Part shown: positions 1 through 10,840 of the stretch, piece after piece | How positions within the stretch are numbered: position 1 is the stretch's first letter | How the letters are laid out: each line of letters opens with the position of its first letter | Source: an uncultured Eubacteriales bacterium | Lineage (GTDB): Bacteria; Bacillota; Clostridia; Oscillospirales; Acutalibacteraceae | Direction: 5' to 3' | DNA length: 48,593 nucleotides | NCBI GenBank assembly: GCA_958417225.1 | Contig: CATZCM010000010.1 | Location: 1 to 48,593, forward strand | Program-made: the position numbers and the translations under genes | The notes under the pieces: model-generated | What the model saw: the letters and a program-made list of their open reading frames with translations, nothing else | Told to the model about the DNA's origin: nothing | Database searches by the model: none

Positions 1-178
1 TAACCAAAGAAAACTTTAATGTGCAGCACATACATTTGCTAAACAAAAAGTTATTGTGGCTGCACTATGTTCTTTAATCAAGTGAAATCCTCTCTTTCGA
101 ACTAAGGAAAGTAACCAAAGAAAACTTTAATGTGCAGCACATACATTTGCTAAACAAAAAGTTATTATGGCTGCACTG
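1..178 (+). repeat. Tandem pair of hairpin-forming direct repeats (period 111 bp)
   Basis: Bases 1-67 and 112-178 are the same sequence with one mismatch, and similarity fades over the next 20 bases. Each unit holds an inverted repeat, GTGCAGC...GCTGCAC (21-65 and 132-176), followed by a T-rich stretch, so each could act as a rightward terminator for a gene left of the window. A related hairpin lies behind ppdK at 40948-40990. I cannot tell whether more units precede base 1. This is read directly from the sequence; the terminator role is inference. Confidence 0.75.
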
Positions 179-358
179 TATTTTTCAATCAGAGAAAATA
201 CTTGAATCTATCCCTCCATAACTACTATCACATTTAACTCACATTTTATGTCCACAGTCAAACTTAAGTCTCAAAGATTAATATAAATAAACATACGTCA
301 TAATTTAATACCAACTAAAAACTCTTAAAATCAATAGAAAAAAGGAATGGTCATAAAA

Positions 359-799
359 ATGAAATTTATCACTGTTTCAAGGCTACACGCTACATGCTTA
401 TTAATTATTATCTTTTTTATTGGTGGCATGATTATAGCGATAAATAACCTATTTGGAATTATATTTTTAACTTTGTTTAGTTCACTATACATTTTCTTTT
501 GTTTTGTATACACAGTACGGTTCTACCGCAACTTCGACCTGCAAGTAAACAAAAACGAATTTATTATTTACAAAGGATTTCTGAAACAAAAAAAGGTTAT
601 TATTTCGCATACTAACATTCAAACAATCACAGTTTACTCTACACCAATACAGAAATTATTTTTCACACGTTCAATAGTGTTAAGACTTCCCAAAAAATCA
701 GTTCACATTCCCGAAATAGATTATAGCAAAATTAACACTATTATCTCAACAAACATCAAATACAGCAAGGAAGGTACAAAATATGACAAAAGAAAATAA
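359..799 (+). CDS. PH-domain (bPH2, YdbS-like) membrane protein
   Basis: This protein of about 146 residues has two hydrophobic segments in its first 60 residues and then a soluble part with the bPH2/DUF304 pattern (FIIYKGFLKQKKVIISHTNI, then an IQ..T core). In this family, pairs like YdbS/YdbT of Bacillus sit side by side in the membrane; their role is poorly known, with links to envelope stress or resistance to bacteriocins in some species. I chose the ATG at 359 because the AAAAAGGA stretch at about 341-347 would overlap the alternative ATG at 347. It overlaps the next gene by 17 bases, so the two are translationally coupled. Family assignment is by eye from the pattern. Confidence 0.7.
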   Translation: MKFITVSRLHATCLLIIIFFIGGMIIAINNLFGIIFLTLFSSLYIFFCFVYTVRFYRNFDLQVNKNEFIIYKGFLKQKKVIISHTNIQTITVYSTPIQKLFFTRSIVLRLPKKSVHIPEIDYSKINTIISTNIKYSKEGTKYDKRK

Positions 800-1574
800 A
801 GTTCATATATATAGTTTTTTCGATTTTTCAAGAAAATACGTACTTTTATTACCCATTCCAATAATTCCTCAAATATTGATTGGCATGAATTTATTATCGT
901 CAAGCACATGGGTTCTAAGCATAATTTTAGTTTTAGCGTTTTTAAAGTACCGCAATATTTCATACAAAATATCACCAAACGAGATTATTATAAAAAGAAA
1001 CATAATTATAAAACGAGAATCACATATTCCGTTACGAAATGTGACTCTCGTTAAATTCAATCAATCTATAATAAAGAAAATACTCGGCATAGTGAAAGTA
1101 GATATTAAAACCAATGCAGGAAACGAAAAAAAAGTTGATGAAAGTCTGATCATATCACAAAAATTTGCAAATACCATACTTGAAAGCATATTTCCAGTTG
1201 AGAAAGAAACGTGTATTTACAAGGCTAATAAAATCCAAGTCATAAAAAAAGCTTTAATAGGATCTAATCCATTAACCGGACTATTAATTTTAATTCCGAT
1301 CATAAACGGTACTGGTAAAATTTTCGGTTCGGAAATCAAGAAAAAATTATATTATGGTGAAGATTTCAAATCCACATTAATTGATATTGGCATACCATCA
1401 ACCATTGCTTGGGTAACATATATCTTGTTAACAAGTTGGATCATATCAGTGGTTGCCATATACGTAAAATACTATAACTATACCATATCGCGCACATCAA
1501 GTACCACGATATATCGTTATAACACCTGCATTTTTTTCTATAGAACATGCAATCAAGATAAAGAAATTAATTAA
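783..1574 (+). CDS. YdbT-like bPH2 protein, probably frameshifted and truncated
   Basis: This 263-residue reading frame starts behind a good GGAAGG ribosome binding site inside the end of the previous gene. It shows two N-terminal membrane segments (about residues 17-57), one bPH2 domain (ISPNEIIIKRNIIIKRESHI at about 63-82) and a second hydrophobic pair (about 158-230). A second bPH2 domain begins (YNYTISR) but breaks off. Dropping one T from the T7 run at 1531-1537 restores a family-like continuation (CIFSIEHAIKIKKLI). That corrected frame then runs into the 3' end of the convergent topoisomerase gene at 1593. YdbT proteins usually have about 450-500 residues with several bPH2 domains, so this copy is likely a damaged gene. 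The frameshift could also be a sequencing error in the homopolymer, but the missing third domain could not. Confidence 0.6.
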   Translation: MTKENKVHIYSFFDFSRKYVLLLPIPIIPQILIGMNLLSSSTWVLSIILVLAFLKYRNISYKISPNEIIIKRNIIIKRESHIPLRNVTLVKFNQSIIKKILGIVKVDIKTNAGNEKKVDESLIISQKFANTILESIFPVEKETCIYKANKIQVIKKALIGSNPLTGLLILIPIINGTGKIFGSEIKKKLYYGEDFKSTLIDIGIPSTIAWVTYILLTSWIISVVAIYVKYYNYTISRTSSTTIYRYNTCIFFYRTCNQDKEIN

Positions 1575-1592
1575 CAACAACATCTTGCAACT

Positions 1593-3575
1593 TCAAAAAA
1601 GATCAGCAACAGTGAGATATAAATGTCCATTTTCTATAATGTACTCTTTGCGACCAGAAAGGTTATCTCCCAGTAAAACATCAAACATCTGTGCAGTGCG
1701 CTTCACATCATCTGGCATAACCTTAATAAGTCTACGAGTAGCAGGGTTCATAGTAGTAAGATTCATCATGTCAGGTTCATTTTCACCGAGCCCTTTAGAA
1801 CGCTGAATAATATACTTTTCGCGTCCAATTTCTTTAAGAAAGGATTCTTTTTCAGATTCAGTATACGCAAAGAATGTTTCAGATTTTGTATTGATCTCAT
1901 AAAGAGGTGATTCAGCAATAAAAACTTTGCCATTTTCAATCAAATCCGGTGTTAACCTGTACAACATCGTGAGCAGCAAAGTTCTAATTTGGAATCCATC
2001 AACATCAGCATCCGTACATAAAATGATTTTATTCCATCTAAGCAAATCCATATTAAATGCTGCAATCTCTTTATTAGCTTTAGATTTAACCTGAACTCCG
2101 CAACCTAACACCTTAATAAGATCTGTTATAATATCACTTTTAAATATACGGTTGTAATCCGCCTTTAGGCAATTCAATATTTTTCCACGTATCGGAATAA
2201 TTGCTTGGAAATTAGGATCACGAGCTTGTTTACACGCCCCGAGAGCAGAATCTCCCTCCACAATAAACAATTCTCTTTCAGACTTATCTTTACTCCTGCA
2301 ATCGACAAATTTTGCAACCCGCCCTACCATGTCCATATTAGAAGTAAGCTTTTTTTTCATCGTAACACGAGCTTTTTCAGCATCTTCTCGGCTTCTCTTA
2401 TTTATCAACACTTGGTCTGCAATTCTCTGACTATCTATTGGATTTTCTATAAAGTAAATTTCTAACCAATGTTTAAATAAATCAGTCATAGCATTTTGAA
2501 TGCCCTTATTTGTAATAGCCTTTTTCGTTTGATTTTCATATGAAGTCACATTTGAAAATGATGATATTACAATAACAAGACAATCCTCTACATCAGCAAA
2601 AGTTATTTTACTTTCATTTTTGTTATATTTACCTGATTTTTTCAAAAACGAATCAATCTGATAAACAAATGCATTTCTAACAGCTTTGTCAGGAGCACCT
2701 GCATGCTCGAGCCAACTTGAGTTATGGTAATACTCAGCCAATTTTTTCTTATTAGAAAAAGTAAATGCTGCTTCCATTTTCATTTTATAAGTGGGTTTGT
2801 CAGCACGATCCTGAACCTCACGTTCAGCAGTTTTAAATATAACAGGTACCATAGAGTCATTGCCAACAAATTCAGTCACATAGTCATTTATACCATTGGA
2901 ATATAAAAACTCTGTTGTTTCAAAGGTTCCGTTCTCCAATTCAATTTTTAATACAAATTTAACCCCAGCGTTAACAATAGCTTGTCTTTTCAATATATCA
3001 AGAAAATACTCTTTACTAATTGAAATGTCCGTAAATACTTCAAGGTCAGGTTTCCAACGAATTTTCGTTCCAGTATCACTTTTTTTATTTTTTTCCTTAA
3101 AAAGCCCACCTACATTTTGCCCATGCTCAAAATTTAATTTATACACCATATGATCCCTATGAATTTCCACATCCATATATTCAGAAGCGTACTGTGTTGC
3201 ACAGAGCCCCAGACCATTAAGTCCAAGCGAATACTCATAATTTTCCGCATTGTATGTGTTATATTTACCTCCAGCATACAATTCACAAAAAACCAATTCC
3301 CAATTATAGCAATTCTCCCGGTTATTAAAGTCAACTGGGATACCACGACCGTGGTCTTCTACCTCAACGGAATCATCCTTAAATTTAGTTACCGTAATTA
3401 CACTACCAAATCCTTCTCTTGCCTCATCGATCGAATTTGATAATATTTCAAATACAGCATGCTGGCAACCCTCAATACCATCCGAACCAAATATAACAGC
3501 CGGACGTTTTCGTACTCGATCGGCACCTTTCAGAGACGAAATGCTTTCGTTACCATATTCAATGTTTTTTCCCAT
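1593..3575 (-). CDS. Type II topoisomerase B subunit (GyrB/ParE paralogue)
   Basis: This is the ATPase/Toprim subunit of a type IIA topoisomerase, which changes DNA supercoiling or decatenates DNA together with an A subunit. The GHKL ATPase motifs are EILSNSIDEA (43-52), HGRGIP (75-80) and GLNGLGL (118-124). The Toprim motifs are FIVEGDSA (437-444), PIRGKILN (461-468) and DADVDG (522-527); the C-terminal QRSKGLGE and TTMNPATRR follow. At 660 residues it is near ParE/GyrB length. Variants such as DGFQIRTLLLT instead of the usual DGAHIRTLLLT, and KGLGEN instead of KGLGEM, suggest a divergent paralogue rather than the main gyrase. No gyrA/parC partner is in the window. The ATG follows GAGGAGAGTTGTAA. 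Whether it is parE proper or a specialised paralogue cannot be settled here. Confidence 0.85.
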   Translation of the reverse strand: MGKNIEYGNESISSLKGADRVRKRPAVIFGSDGIEGCQHAVFEILSNSIDEAREGFGSVITVTKFKDDSVEVEDHGRGIPVDFNNRENCYNWELVFCELYAGGKYNTYNAENYEYSLGLNGLGLCATQYASEYMDVEIHRDHMVYKLNFEHGQNVGGLFKEKNKKSDTGTKIRWKPDLEVFTDISISKEYFLDILKRQAIVNAGVKFVLKIELENGTFETTEFLYSNGINDYVTEFVGNDSMVPVIFKTAEREVQDRADKPTYKMKMEAAFTFSNKKKLAEYYHNSSWLEHAGAPDKAVRNAFVYQIDSFLKKSGKYNKNESKITFADVEDCLVIVISSFSNVTSYENQTKKAITNKGIQNAMTDLFKHWLEIYFIENPIDSQRIADQVLINKRSREDAEKARVTMKKKLTSNMDMVGRVAKFVDCRSKDKSERELFIVEGDSALGACKQARDPNFQAIIPIRGKILNCLKADYNRIFKSDIITDLIKVLGCGVQVKSKANKEIAAFNMDLLRWNKIILCTDADVDGFQIRTLLLTMLYRLTPDLIENGKVFIAESPLYEINTKSETFFAYTESEKESFLKEIGREKYIIQRSKGLGENEPDMMNLTTMNPATRRLIKVMPDDVKRTAQMFDVLLGDNLSGRKEYIIENGHLYLTVADLF

Positions 3576-3619
3576 TTACAACTCTCCTCATGAATAAAAG
3601 CTTTCACAAAACAATTTTG

Positions 3620-3640
3620 GCGGCGAGAGTTTCTCGCCGC
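3620..3640 (-). terminator. GC-rich hairpin between ftsH and the topoisomerase gene
   Basis: A perfect 9-bp stem (GCGGCGAGA / TCTCGCCGC) with a 3-base loop lies 15 bases downstream of the ftsH stop. It stands out in this AT-rich sequence. On the minus strand it is followed by a weak run (AAAATTGTTTTG), so it probably ends the ftsH operon transcript. It might instead stabilise the 3' end. Confidence 0.65.
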
Positions 3641-3654
3641 TACTTATGCTTGAC

Positions 3655-5487
<1,833 letters not shown>

Positions 5488-5521
5488 GTATACTTCACCT
5501 CTTCTTAAATATAAAGTAATT

Positions 5522-6064
5522 TTAATTCATATACACACTTGGCTTCAGTATACCGATATACGGGACATTTCTATATTTTTGCAGGTAATCGAGCCCATAT
5601 CCAAACACAAATTCATCTGGGACTTCAAACCCCTTATAGTCCGCAACAATATCAGCCTTACGTCTAGCAGGCTTATCAAGTAATGTACATATTTTTATAC
5701 TACGTGGATTTCTCGCTAAAAGCAACTTTGTCAAGTAACTCAGTGTTAATCCACTATCGAGTATATCTTCCACAATCAAAATATCAAACCCCTCGATATT
5801 TCTATCAAGGTCCTTTATTATTTTCACTTGACCACTTGATTTAAATTCATTTCCATAACTTGAAATTGACATAAAATCAATTTCACATTCGATATCGATC
5901 GCTCTCATAAGGTCCGCCATAAAAATCACAGATCCTTTTAAAACACTCACTAGTAATAAATTCTTTCCAATATAATCGCGACTGATTTCTATCCCAAGTT
6001 CATTTACTCTTTTAGCCAAAGTTTCTTCATCATATAAAACCTTCTCTGTTATGTCTTTCATCAT
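5522..6064 (-). CDS. hpt: Hypoxanthine phosphoribosyltransferase
   Basis: This purine-salvage enzyme makes IMP (and GMP) from hypoxanthine (or guanine) and PRPP in the cytoplasm. The PRPP-binding loop is visible as ILIVEDILDSGLTLSYL, and the N-terminal SVLKGSVIFMADL motif is typical. The product is 180 residues, the usual length. The frame is open further upstream, but the ATG at 6064 is right: it is preceded by AAAAGGGGACGACAA and gives the conserved N-terminus MMKDITEKVLYDEE. Its ATG overlaps the tilS stop codon as ATGA, so the two are translationally coupled. Confidence 0.96.
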   Translation of the reverse strand: MMKDITEKVLYDEETLAKRVNELGIEISRDYIGKNLLLVSVLKGSVIFMADLMRAIDIECEIDFMSISSYGNEFKSSGQVKIIKDLDRNIEGFDILIVEDILDSGLTLSYLTKLLLARNPRSIKICTLLDKPARRKADIVADYKGFEVPDEFVFGYGLDYLQKYRNVPYIGILKPSVYMN

Positions 6065-7422
6065 TTGTCGTCCCCTTTTTTGTTTATGATAGCAATTTTT
6101 TGTGTAGTGCATGATACTTGTACTCCAGCAGCTGGACCGATTCCATCTATCCACAGAACTTGATTCTCATATGCTAGGACTAGTATCTTGTTTCTCTTTT
6201 CTTTGTCAATTTTCATTTCATTGAAAAGTTTTTTTAATTTTTTTTTGATTTTTCTTTTCGGTAAATCAAAAAAATCATTCGGATGTCTGTATCTAAAAAC
6301 TGCGCCCTTTTGTATTGTATCATAATCCAGAACATTTTGGAATACCAAATTTCTTTTTATCGAAAAATTTTCAACAAATTCATAATTTACTGTCTCAACA
6401 GATATTTTTTCTGCATAAGGAGACGTAAAGGAGGCATCCTTTTCAAACAACACACTCCAATCGCATACAACGAAATTTGCTTTTTTTTCAATAATCGACA
6501 ACATATCATTTTGCACTCCAACATGGACACCATTAGGTAAAGTTAGTACACCCTCCCCAATTATAATTATATCCAAAAGTAACAAAACATGTTTCTGTTC
6601 TATTTTAACATTACATCTATCCAAGCAAAACTTCCTAAGTACTCGAATAAGTATTGGAATTGGAAGTTGTCTCAAGTTCGTTATATCATATGATAAATTT
6701 TTGCTGCTTATGTCTTGTAGATATTTCTCGTCTTCTGTGATCGACTTTATCATCCTCATAATCGAATCTTCAAATCCAGGATTAATACTTTTCAATACTG
6801 GGAGCACGTCAAGGCGAATTTTATTTCTGGCATAATCTCTTGATAAGTTTGAACTATCAGTAACATAATCCACATTACAGTCAAAACAGTATTTTTCTGT
6901 ATCTGATCGTTTTATAAACAAAAATGGTCGAATAATCTTCCCACGTTTCACTGGAATTCCACATAATCCGCCAAGTCCAGTACCTCTAGTCATGTTCAAT
7001 AACACCGTTTCTGCATTATCAGATAAAGTATGTGCCGTTGCAATTTTAAATGTACAATTCTTACACAAACTATCAAAAAACTCATACCGAACCTTTCGTG
7101 CACATTCCTCTATTCCTAATTTTTCAACAGTAGCACGCTTTGCCACATCCAAACTAAGTAATTTTAACTGCAATCCAAGCTTTTTGCATATTTCCTTTAC
7201 AACGCACTCATCTCTCATAGACTCATCGCCGCGTAAATTATGATTTACATGTGCTGGGATTATGTTTATCTTCAAAATATCACTAAGTTCATAAAGTACC
7301 AAAAGGAGTGCCATCGAATCAGCTCCGCCTGATATGCCTACTACAATAGTATCTCCGGGGTTAATCATGTGAAAACGAGATATAGTAGTCATAATCTCAC
7401 GTTTAAACTCATCCTTCAACAT
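6061..7422 (-). CDS. tilS: tRNA(Ile)-lysidine synthetase
   Basis: TilS attaches lysine to C34 of the CAU-anticodon tRNA-Ile, changing its charging from Met to Ile; it is essential. The ATP-pyrophosphatase P-loop GISGGADS is at 29-36, followed by the family motifs AHVNHNLRG, ECARKVRYEFF and ATAHTLSDNAETVLLNMTRG. The C-terminal domain includes RHPNDFF and the basic KRKIKKKLKKLFNE stretch. I chose the ATG at 7422 because it sits behind CAGGAGGTACGCC and gives a standard N-terminus; the frame remains open upstream. It overlaps the dnaB 3' end by 14 bases and hpt by 4, so the three are one operon. Confidence 0.96.
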   Translation of the reverse strand: MLKDEFKREIMTTISRFHMINPGDTIVVGISGGADSMALLLVLYELSDILKINIIPAHVNHNLRGDESMRDECVVKEICKKLGLQLKLLSLDVAKRATVEKLGIEECARKVRYEFFDSLCKNCTFKIATAHTLSDNAETVLLNMTRGTGLGGLCGIPVKRGKIIRPFLFIKRSDTEKYCFDCNVDYVTDSSNLSRDYARNKIRLDVLPVLKSINPGFEDSIMRMIKSITEDEKYLQDISSKNLSYDITNLRQLPIPILIRVLRKFCLDRCNVKIEQKHVLLLLDIIIIGEGVLTLPNGVHVGVQNDMLSIIEKKANFVVCDWSVLFEKDASFTSPYAEKISVETVNYEFVENFSIKRNLVFQNVLDYDTIQKGAVFRYRHPNDFFDLPKRKIKKKLKKLFNEMKIDKEKRNKILVLAYENQVLWIDGIGPAAGVQVSCTTQKIAIINKKGDDK

Positions 7423-8779
7423 GGCGTACCTCCTGGCCAGTAAAACGCATAAATTCACCCTGCCAGTGTAATGGAACTGTTCGGGCTTCACCATGTCGGT
7501 TTTTAGCTACGATGCATTCACCGCTATTTCTGTCTGAATATTCATCTGGATCTTCTCCATCCTTATAGTAGTCCGATCTGTATAAAAACATTACAATATC
7601 AGCGTCCTGTTCTATTGATCCGGAGTCACGTAAATCGGAAAGCATAGGTCTATGTTCCGCTCTTTGCTCACTCGCACGAGATAACTGCGACAACGTCAAA
7701 ACCGGAACATTTATCTCTTTAGCCATAATTTTCAGATTTCGCGTTATTTCAGAGATTTCCTGAACGCGGTTGTCTATGCGTCGTGCACTTGCCATCAACT
7801 GTAAATAGTCTATCACCACTAGGTCAACACCCTTAAGACGACGCAACTTTGCCTTCATTTCCGGAACCGTAATTCCCGGAGTATCATCAAAGTATAACTG
7901 AGTTTTTGAGAGAATGTCGCCAGCTTCTATAAGCCTAATCCATTCGTCCTCAGCAAGTTTTCCAGTACGAAGCTTCACACCTCCAACCATCGCTTCAGTT
8001 GACAATAATCTAGACACAAGTTGTTCTTTTGTCATTTCGAGAGAAAAAAATGCTACACGTTTCTGTGCGTTAACTGCGACATTTCTTGCAATATTTAGTG
8101 CAAAACTCGTTTTACCCATACCAGGTCTTGCTGCTAACAAAATGAGATCTGATCTATTCAATCCAGTAATAGTATTATCAAGATCAGAAATTCCTGTTGG
8201 GATACCTTTGTACATATTATCCTCATCTGAATTTAACATATCTAATCTATCAAATGTTTGCATAATAACTTCGTTTATGCGCTGAAGGCCCTGCATATTT
8301 TTCCCCTGACGAATATCAAATATGCTTTGTTCCGCCGAATCAAGTAGTAAAGTCGCATCAGTTGACTCACTTGCAGCTCCTTCAATTATATTTCTCGATG
8401 CTATGATTAACATACGTATATCATACTTATCACGTACAATATTTGCATATACTTCTACATTCGATATTGATGGTACAATCTGAGCCAATTGCAAAAGATA
8501 CGATTTCCCATTTGTTTCATCAAATTCTTTGCTTTTTTTTAACTCATCTAATAACGTAATAAAATCTATTGCTTTTCCTAGTGTGAACATGTCTATCATA
8601 GCAGCATAAATCATCTTGTGCATCGTTAAGTAAAAATAATCTGAATTTGGAATTATCTCTGCAATTCTGTCGATGCATGATGAATCTAATAAAATTGCCC
8701 CTAATACGGCTTGTTCTGCCTCCGCACTAAACGGAAGTTTTAATCCATCGTAGCCAGATGTTACGTTCAATTCGGCCAT
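7409..8779 (-). CDS. dnaB: Replicative DNA helicase DnaB
   Basis: This is the hexameric 5'-3' helicase that unwinds the chromosome at the replication fork. The N-terminal DnaB domain (LPFSAEAEQAVLGAILLD, residues 15-32) is followed by the RecA-like C-terminal domain with Walker A ARPGMGKT (217-224), Walker B VDLVVIDYLQLM and the SQLSRASEQR motif. The C-terminus has the KNRHGEARTV signature. At 456 residues it is full length, with no intein seen. It follows rplI closely (40 bases), as in many Firmicutes, and overlaps tilS. Confidence 0.98.
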   Translation of the reverse strand: MAELNVTSGYDGLKLPFSAEAEQAVLGAILLDSSCIDRIAEIIPNSDYFYLTMHKMIYAAMIDMFTLGKAIDFITLLDELKKSKEFDETNGKSYLLQLAQIVPSISNVEVYANIVRDKYDIRMLIIASRNIIEGAASESTDATLLLDSAEQSIFDIRQGKNMQGLQRINEVIMQTFDRLDMLNSDEDNMYKGIPTGISDLDNTITGLNRSDLILLAARPGMGKTSFALNIARNVAVNAQKRVAFFSLEMTKEQLVSRLLSTEAMVGGVKLRTGKLAEDEWIRLIEAGDILSKTQLYFDDTPGITVPEMKAKLRRLKGVDLVVIDYLQLMASARRIDNRVQEISEITRNLKIMAKEINVPVLTLSQLSRASEQRAEHRPMLSDLRDSGSIEQDADIVMFLYRSDYYKDGEDPDEYSDRNSGECIVAKNRHGEARTVPLHWQGEFMRFTGQEVRHVEG

Positions 8780-8819
8780 ATGTACAATACATCCTTTCCT
8801 TTGCCTACATGCAATCAGC

Positions 8820-9272
8820 TTATGACTGTGGCTCTACCATTACCTGAATGTTCGCAATAACGTCTCTGTGTAATTTTATAGAACACATGTATCCTCCGAA
8901 ATTTTTTATGTTGTTGCCCTGAATTTTTATTTTATGCTTATCTACTGAAATTGAATAATTTTTGGCTATTTGCTCAGCTATCTCCTTTGATGTAACTGAT
9001 CCAAAAAGTTTACCATTAGAACCCGCTTTTGCAAAAATGTGTATCGTCTGACCCTCTAGTTTAGATTTTGTTGAATCAGCTTTTTCTTTTTCAATCTTTT
9101 GACGATACTCCTCTGATTCTTTAGCAGCTTTTACGTCTGCAACTGCTTTTGCGTCCGCTATTTTCGCTAAATTTTTCGGAAATAGAAAATTTCTCGCATA
9201 TCCATCCGATACGTTTACTATCGTACCTTTTTTTCCTTTGCTTTTTACATCTTCTAATAATACTACTTTCAT
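8820..9272 (-). CDS. rplI: 50S ribosomal protein L9
   Basis: L9 binds 23S rRNA at the base of the L1 stalk and helps keep reading frame. The N-terminal signature MKVVLLEDVKSKGKKG and the GYARNFLFPKNLA motif are clear, followed by the long helix and the C-terminal GKLFGSVTSKEIAEQI domain. It has 150 residues, the usual length. It is the first gene of the rplI-dnaB-tilS-hpt-ftsH run, so its upstream region probably holds the operon promoter. Its start region is odd: the good ribosome binding site lies more than 20 bases away, with a hairpin between. Confidence 0.97.
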   Translation of the reverse strand: MKVVLLEDVKSKGKKGTIVNVSDGYARNFLFPKNLAKIADAKAVADVKAAKESEEYRQKIEKEKADSTKSKLEGQTIHIFAKAGSNGKLFGSVTSKEIAEQIAKNYSISVDKHKIKIQGNNIKNFGGYMCSIKLHRDVIANIQVMVEPQS

Positions 9273-9279
9273 TTCTTGC

Positions 9280-9301
9280 GCACAAAAAATGTGCTACCTC
9301 C
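9280..9301 (-). promoter_or_regulatory. Distant ribosome binding site and hairpin before rplI
   Basis: Read on the minus strand, GGAGGT (9296-9301) is followed by the hairpin GCACA-TTTTT-TGTGC (9280-9294) and then CAAGAA and the ATG at 9272. The GGAGGT is 23 bases from the ATG. Folding of the hairpin would bring it to normal distance. Alternatively, translation could begin at an ATT codon 5 bases after GGAGGT, in frame with rplI, adding six residues. L9 proteins almost always begin MKV, so the ATG start with a bridged site is more likely. Confidence 0.55.
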
Positions 9302-9607
9302 AATCATTGCTTTTAAAAATATTATACTACATTTTATACCGATTAATCAACCTACTTTTTTTGAAATTCCACATTTTTCATAGCCAACTAACCATACAAC
9401 AGAAAATCAGTTTTACCTCATATGATATCGAAAATATAAGAGCAAATTCATCCAAACCTTAGGAATTCATATTTAATACTAACAATAGTTATCAAATACA
9501 ACTCTGTTACATCACAGAAACTAACAAAAAATTTCACGTTTTATATAATTGTTTTAATTACAAAAAAATCACCTCCTCAGTAACATACTAAAGAAATGAT
9601 TTATATA
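9302..9607. other. Gene-free stretch between rplI and trhP
   Basis: About 300 bases with no convincing reading frame. It must hold the promoter for rplI. A strong minus-strand ribosome binding site without a gene is at 9569-9577 (AGGAGGTGA); the next in-frame start, TTG, is followed at once by TAA. This is probably the relic of a lost gene. Confidence 0.5.
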
Positions 9608-10840
9608 CTAACTTTTTCTTTTAACTCTGAATATAGCCCCAGATTGTATAATTTTATCTGATTTAACTTTAATCTTTTGCATCGCATGTGGAGCTACACT
9701 TATCTCATTTCCAAATTCATCATACATATGTTCAACTACTATGTCATATGGTTTTTTCATGGGCTCCAATACATTTAGTACGTCCCCCTTGTAGAATCTA
9801 TTTCTTTGTGTCATATAAATAAATCTATTTTCCGTTTTGTCGCATACAGCAACTACATCATATTCCCTAATATATCCTCCATTGCTATACACCTGTCCAG
9901 GTTCATCGCCAAAGAAAAATCCTGTACTATATTCACGATGACTGATTTTGTTAACTTCATCAGCTATCCAATCATCAAGTTTAAAATTCTCACCCTTCTC
10001 CAATGATTCTATGTACCTGTTCAAAGCACTCTTATATGCATTAGTGATCACCGAAACATAATATGCAGACTTTGCTCTTCCCTCTATCTTCAAACTTGTA
10101 ACTCCAGCTTTAACGAGTTCAGGTATATGTTGAATCATACACATATCCTTTGAGTTAAAAAAGTACGTACCAGTTTCATCTTCTTCGATTGGATAATAAT
10201 TGCCGGGTCTATTCTTTTCTGTCAATGCATATTCCCATCTACACGGTTGCGCACAATCACCTCTATTAGCATCTCTTCCTGTTAAATACGCCGAAATCAT
10301 ACAACGTCCTGAAAATGACATACACATAGCTCCATGAACAAATGCCTCTATTTCCAAACTATTCGGAGTTTTTGCCCGAATACATTCAATTTCCTGCAAC
10401 GACAACTCTCTTGCTAAAACTACTCGACTTGCACCTAAATCATAAAGTCTTCTTGCTGCTGCATAATTGGTAATTCCAAATTGAGTAGATACATGTATGT
10501 CAACATTTGGAGCATATTTTTGTATTAACGCCATAACCCCTATATCCGCTACTATAAAAGCGTCTATGCCACATTCGCCTGCATATTGCACAAATTCAGG
10601 TAACCTATCTAACTCATCATTTCTGACCAAAGTATTGCAACAAAGATAAACCTTTACTCCATTATCGTGTGCGTAGTTTACAGCTATTTTCAATTCTTCA
10701 TTTGAAAAATTTGAAGGATTCGTGCGCATACCGAATTCTTTTCCTGCAAGATACACAGCATCTGCACCAAAATGCACAGCCGCAAGAAGTCTTTCCATAT
10801 CCCCAGCCGGAGATAATACTTCAATTAAATTAAAATTCAT
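9608..10840 (-). CDS. U32 family protein, tRNA 5-hydroxyuridine synthesis (TrhP-like)
   Basis: This protein belongs to the U32 'peptidase' family, whose studied bacterial members act in RNA hydroxylation (TrhP for 5-hydroxyuridine at tRNA position 34, RlhA for 23S rRNA) using prephenate. The N-terminus EVLSPAGDMERLLAAVHFGADAVY and the central EAFVHGAMCMSFSGRCMISA / GDCAQPCRWEY block with its clustered cysteines are the family hallmark; an iron-sulfur cluster is expected on these. Its length of 410 residues fits the TrhP/YegQ group better than the longer RlhA. It starts at a TAATG overlap with the mltG stop, so the two are co-transcribed; the mltG-U32 association is also seen in Bacillus (yrrL to yrrO). 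Which uridine is modified is inferred from the family. Confidence 0.85.
   Translation of the reverse strand: MNFNLIEVLSPAGDMERLLAAVHFGADAVYLAGKEFGMRTNPSNFSNEELKIAVNYAHDNGVKVYLCCNTLVRNDELDRLPEFVQYAGECGIDAFIVADIGVMALIQKYAPNVDIHVSTQFGITNYAAARRLYDLGASRVVLARELSLQEIECIRAKTPNSLEIEAFVHGAMCMSFSGRCMISAYLTGRDANRGDCAQPCRWEYALTEKNRPGNYYPIEEDETGTYFFNSKDMCMIQHIPELVKAGVTSLKIEGRAKSAYYVSVITNAYKSALNRYIESLEKGENFKLDDWIADEVNKISHREYSTGFFFGDEPGQVYSNGGYIREYDVVAVCDKTENRFIYMTQRNRFYKGDVLNVLEPMKKPYDIVVEHMYDEFGNEISVAPHAMQKIKVKSDKIIQSGAIFRVKRKS

Noticed and set aside
1..178. Direct repeats that might be a CRISPR array
   Set aside because: Only two units of nearly 70 bases with a 42-base interval; far too long and too few, and no cas genes.
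1585..1806. Plus-strand frame overlapping the end of the topoisomerase gene
   Set aside because: It lies antisense to a conserved coding region; only its first 10-15 codons have meaning, as the frameshifted tail of the YdbT-like gene.
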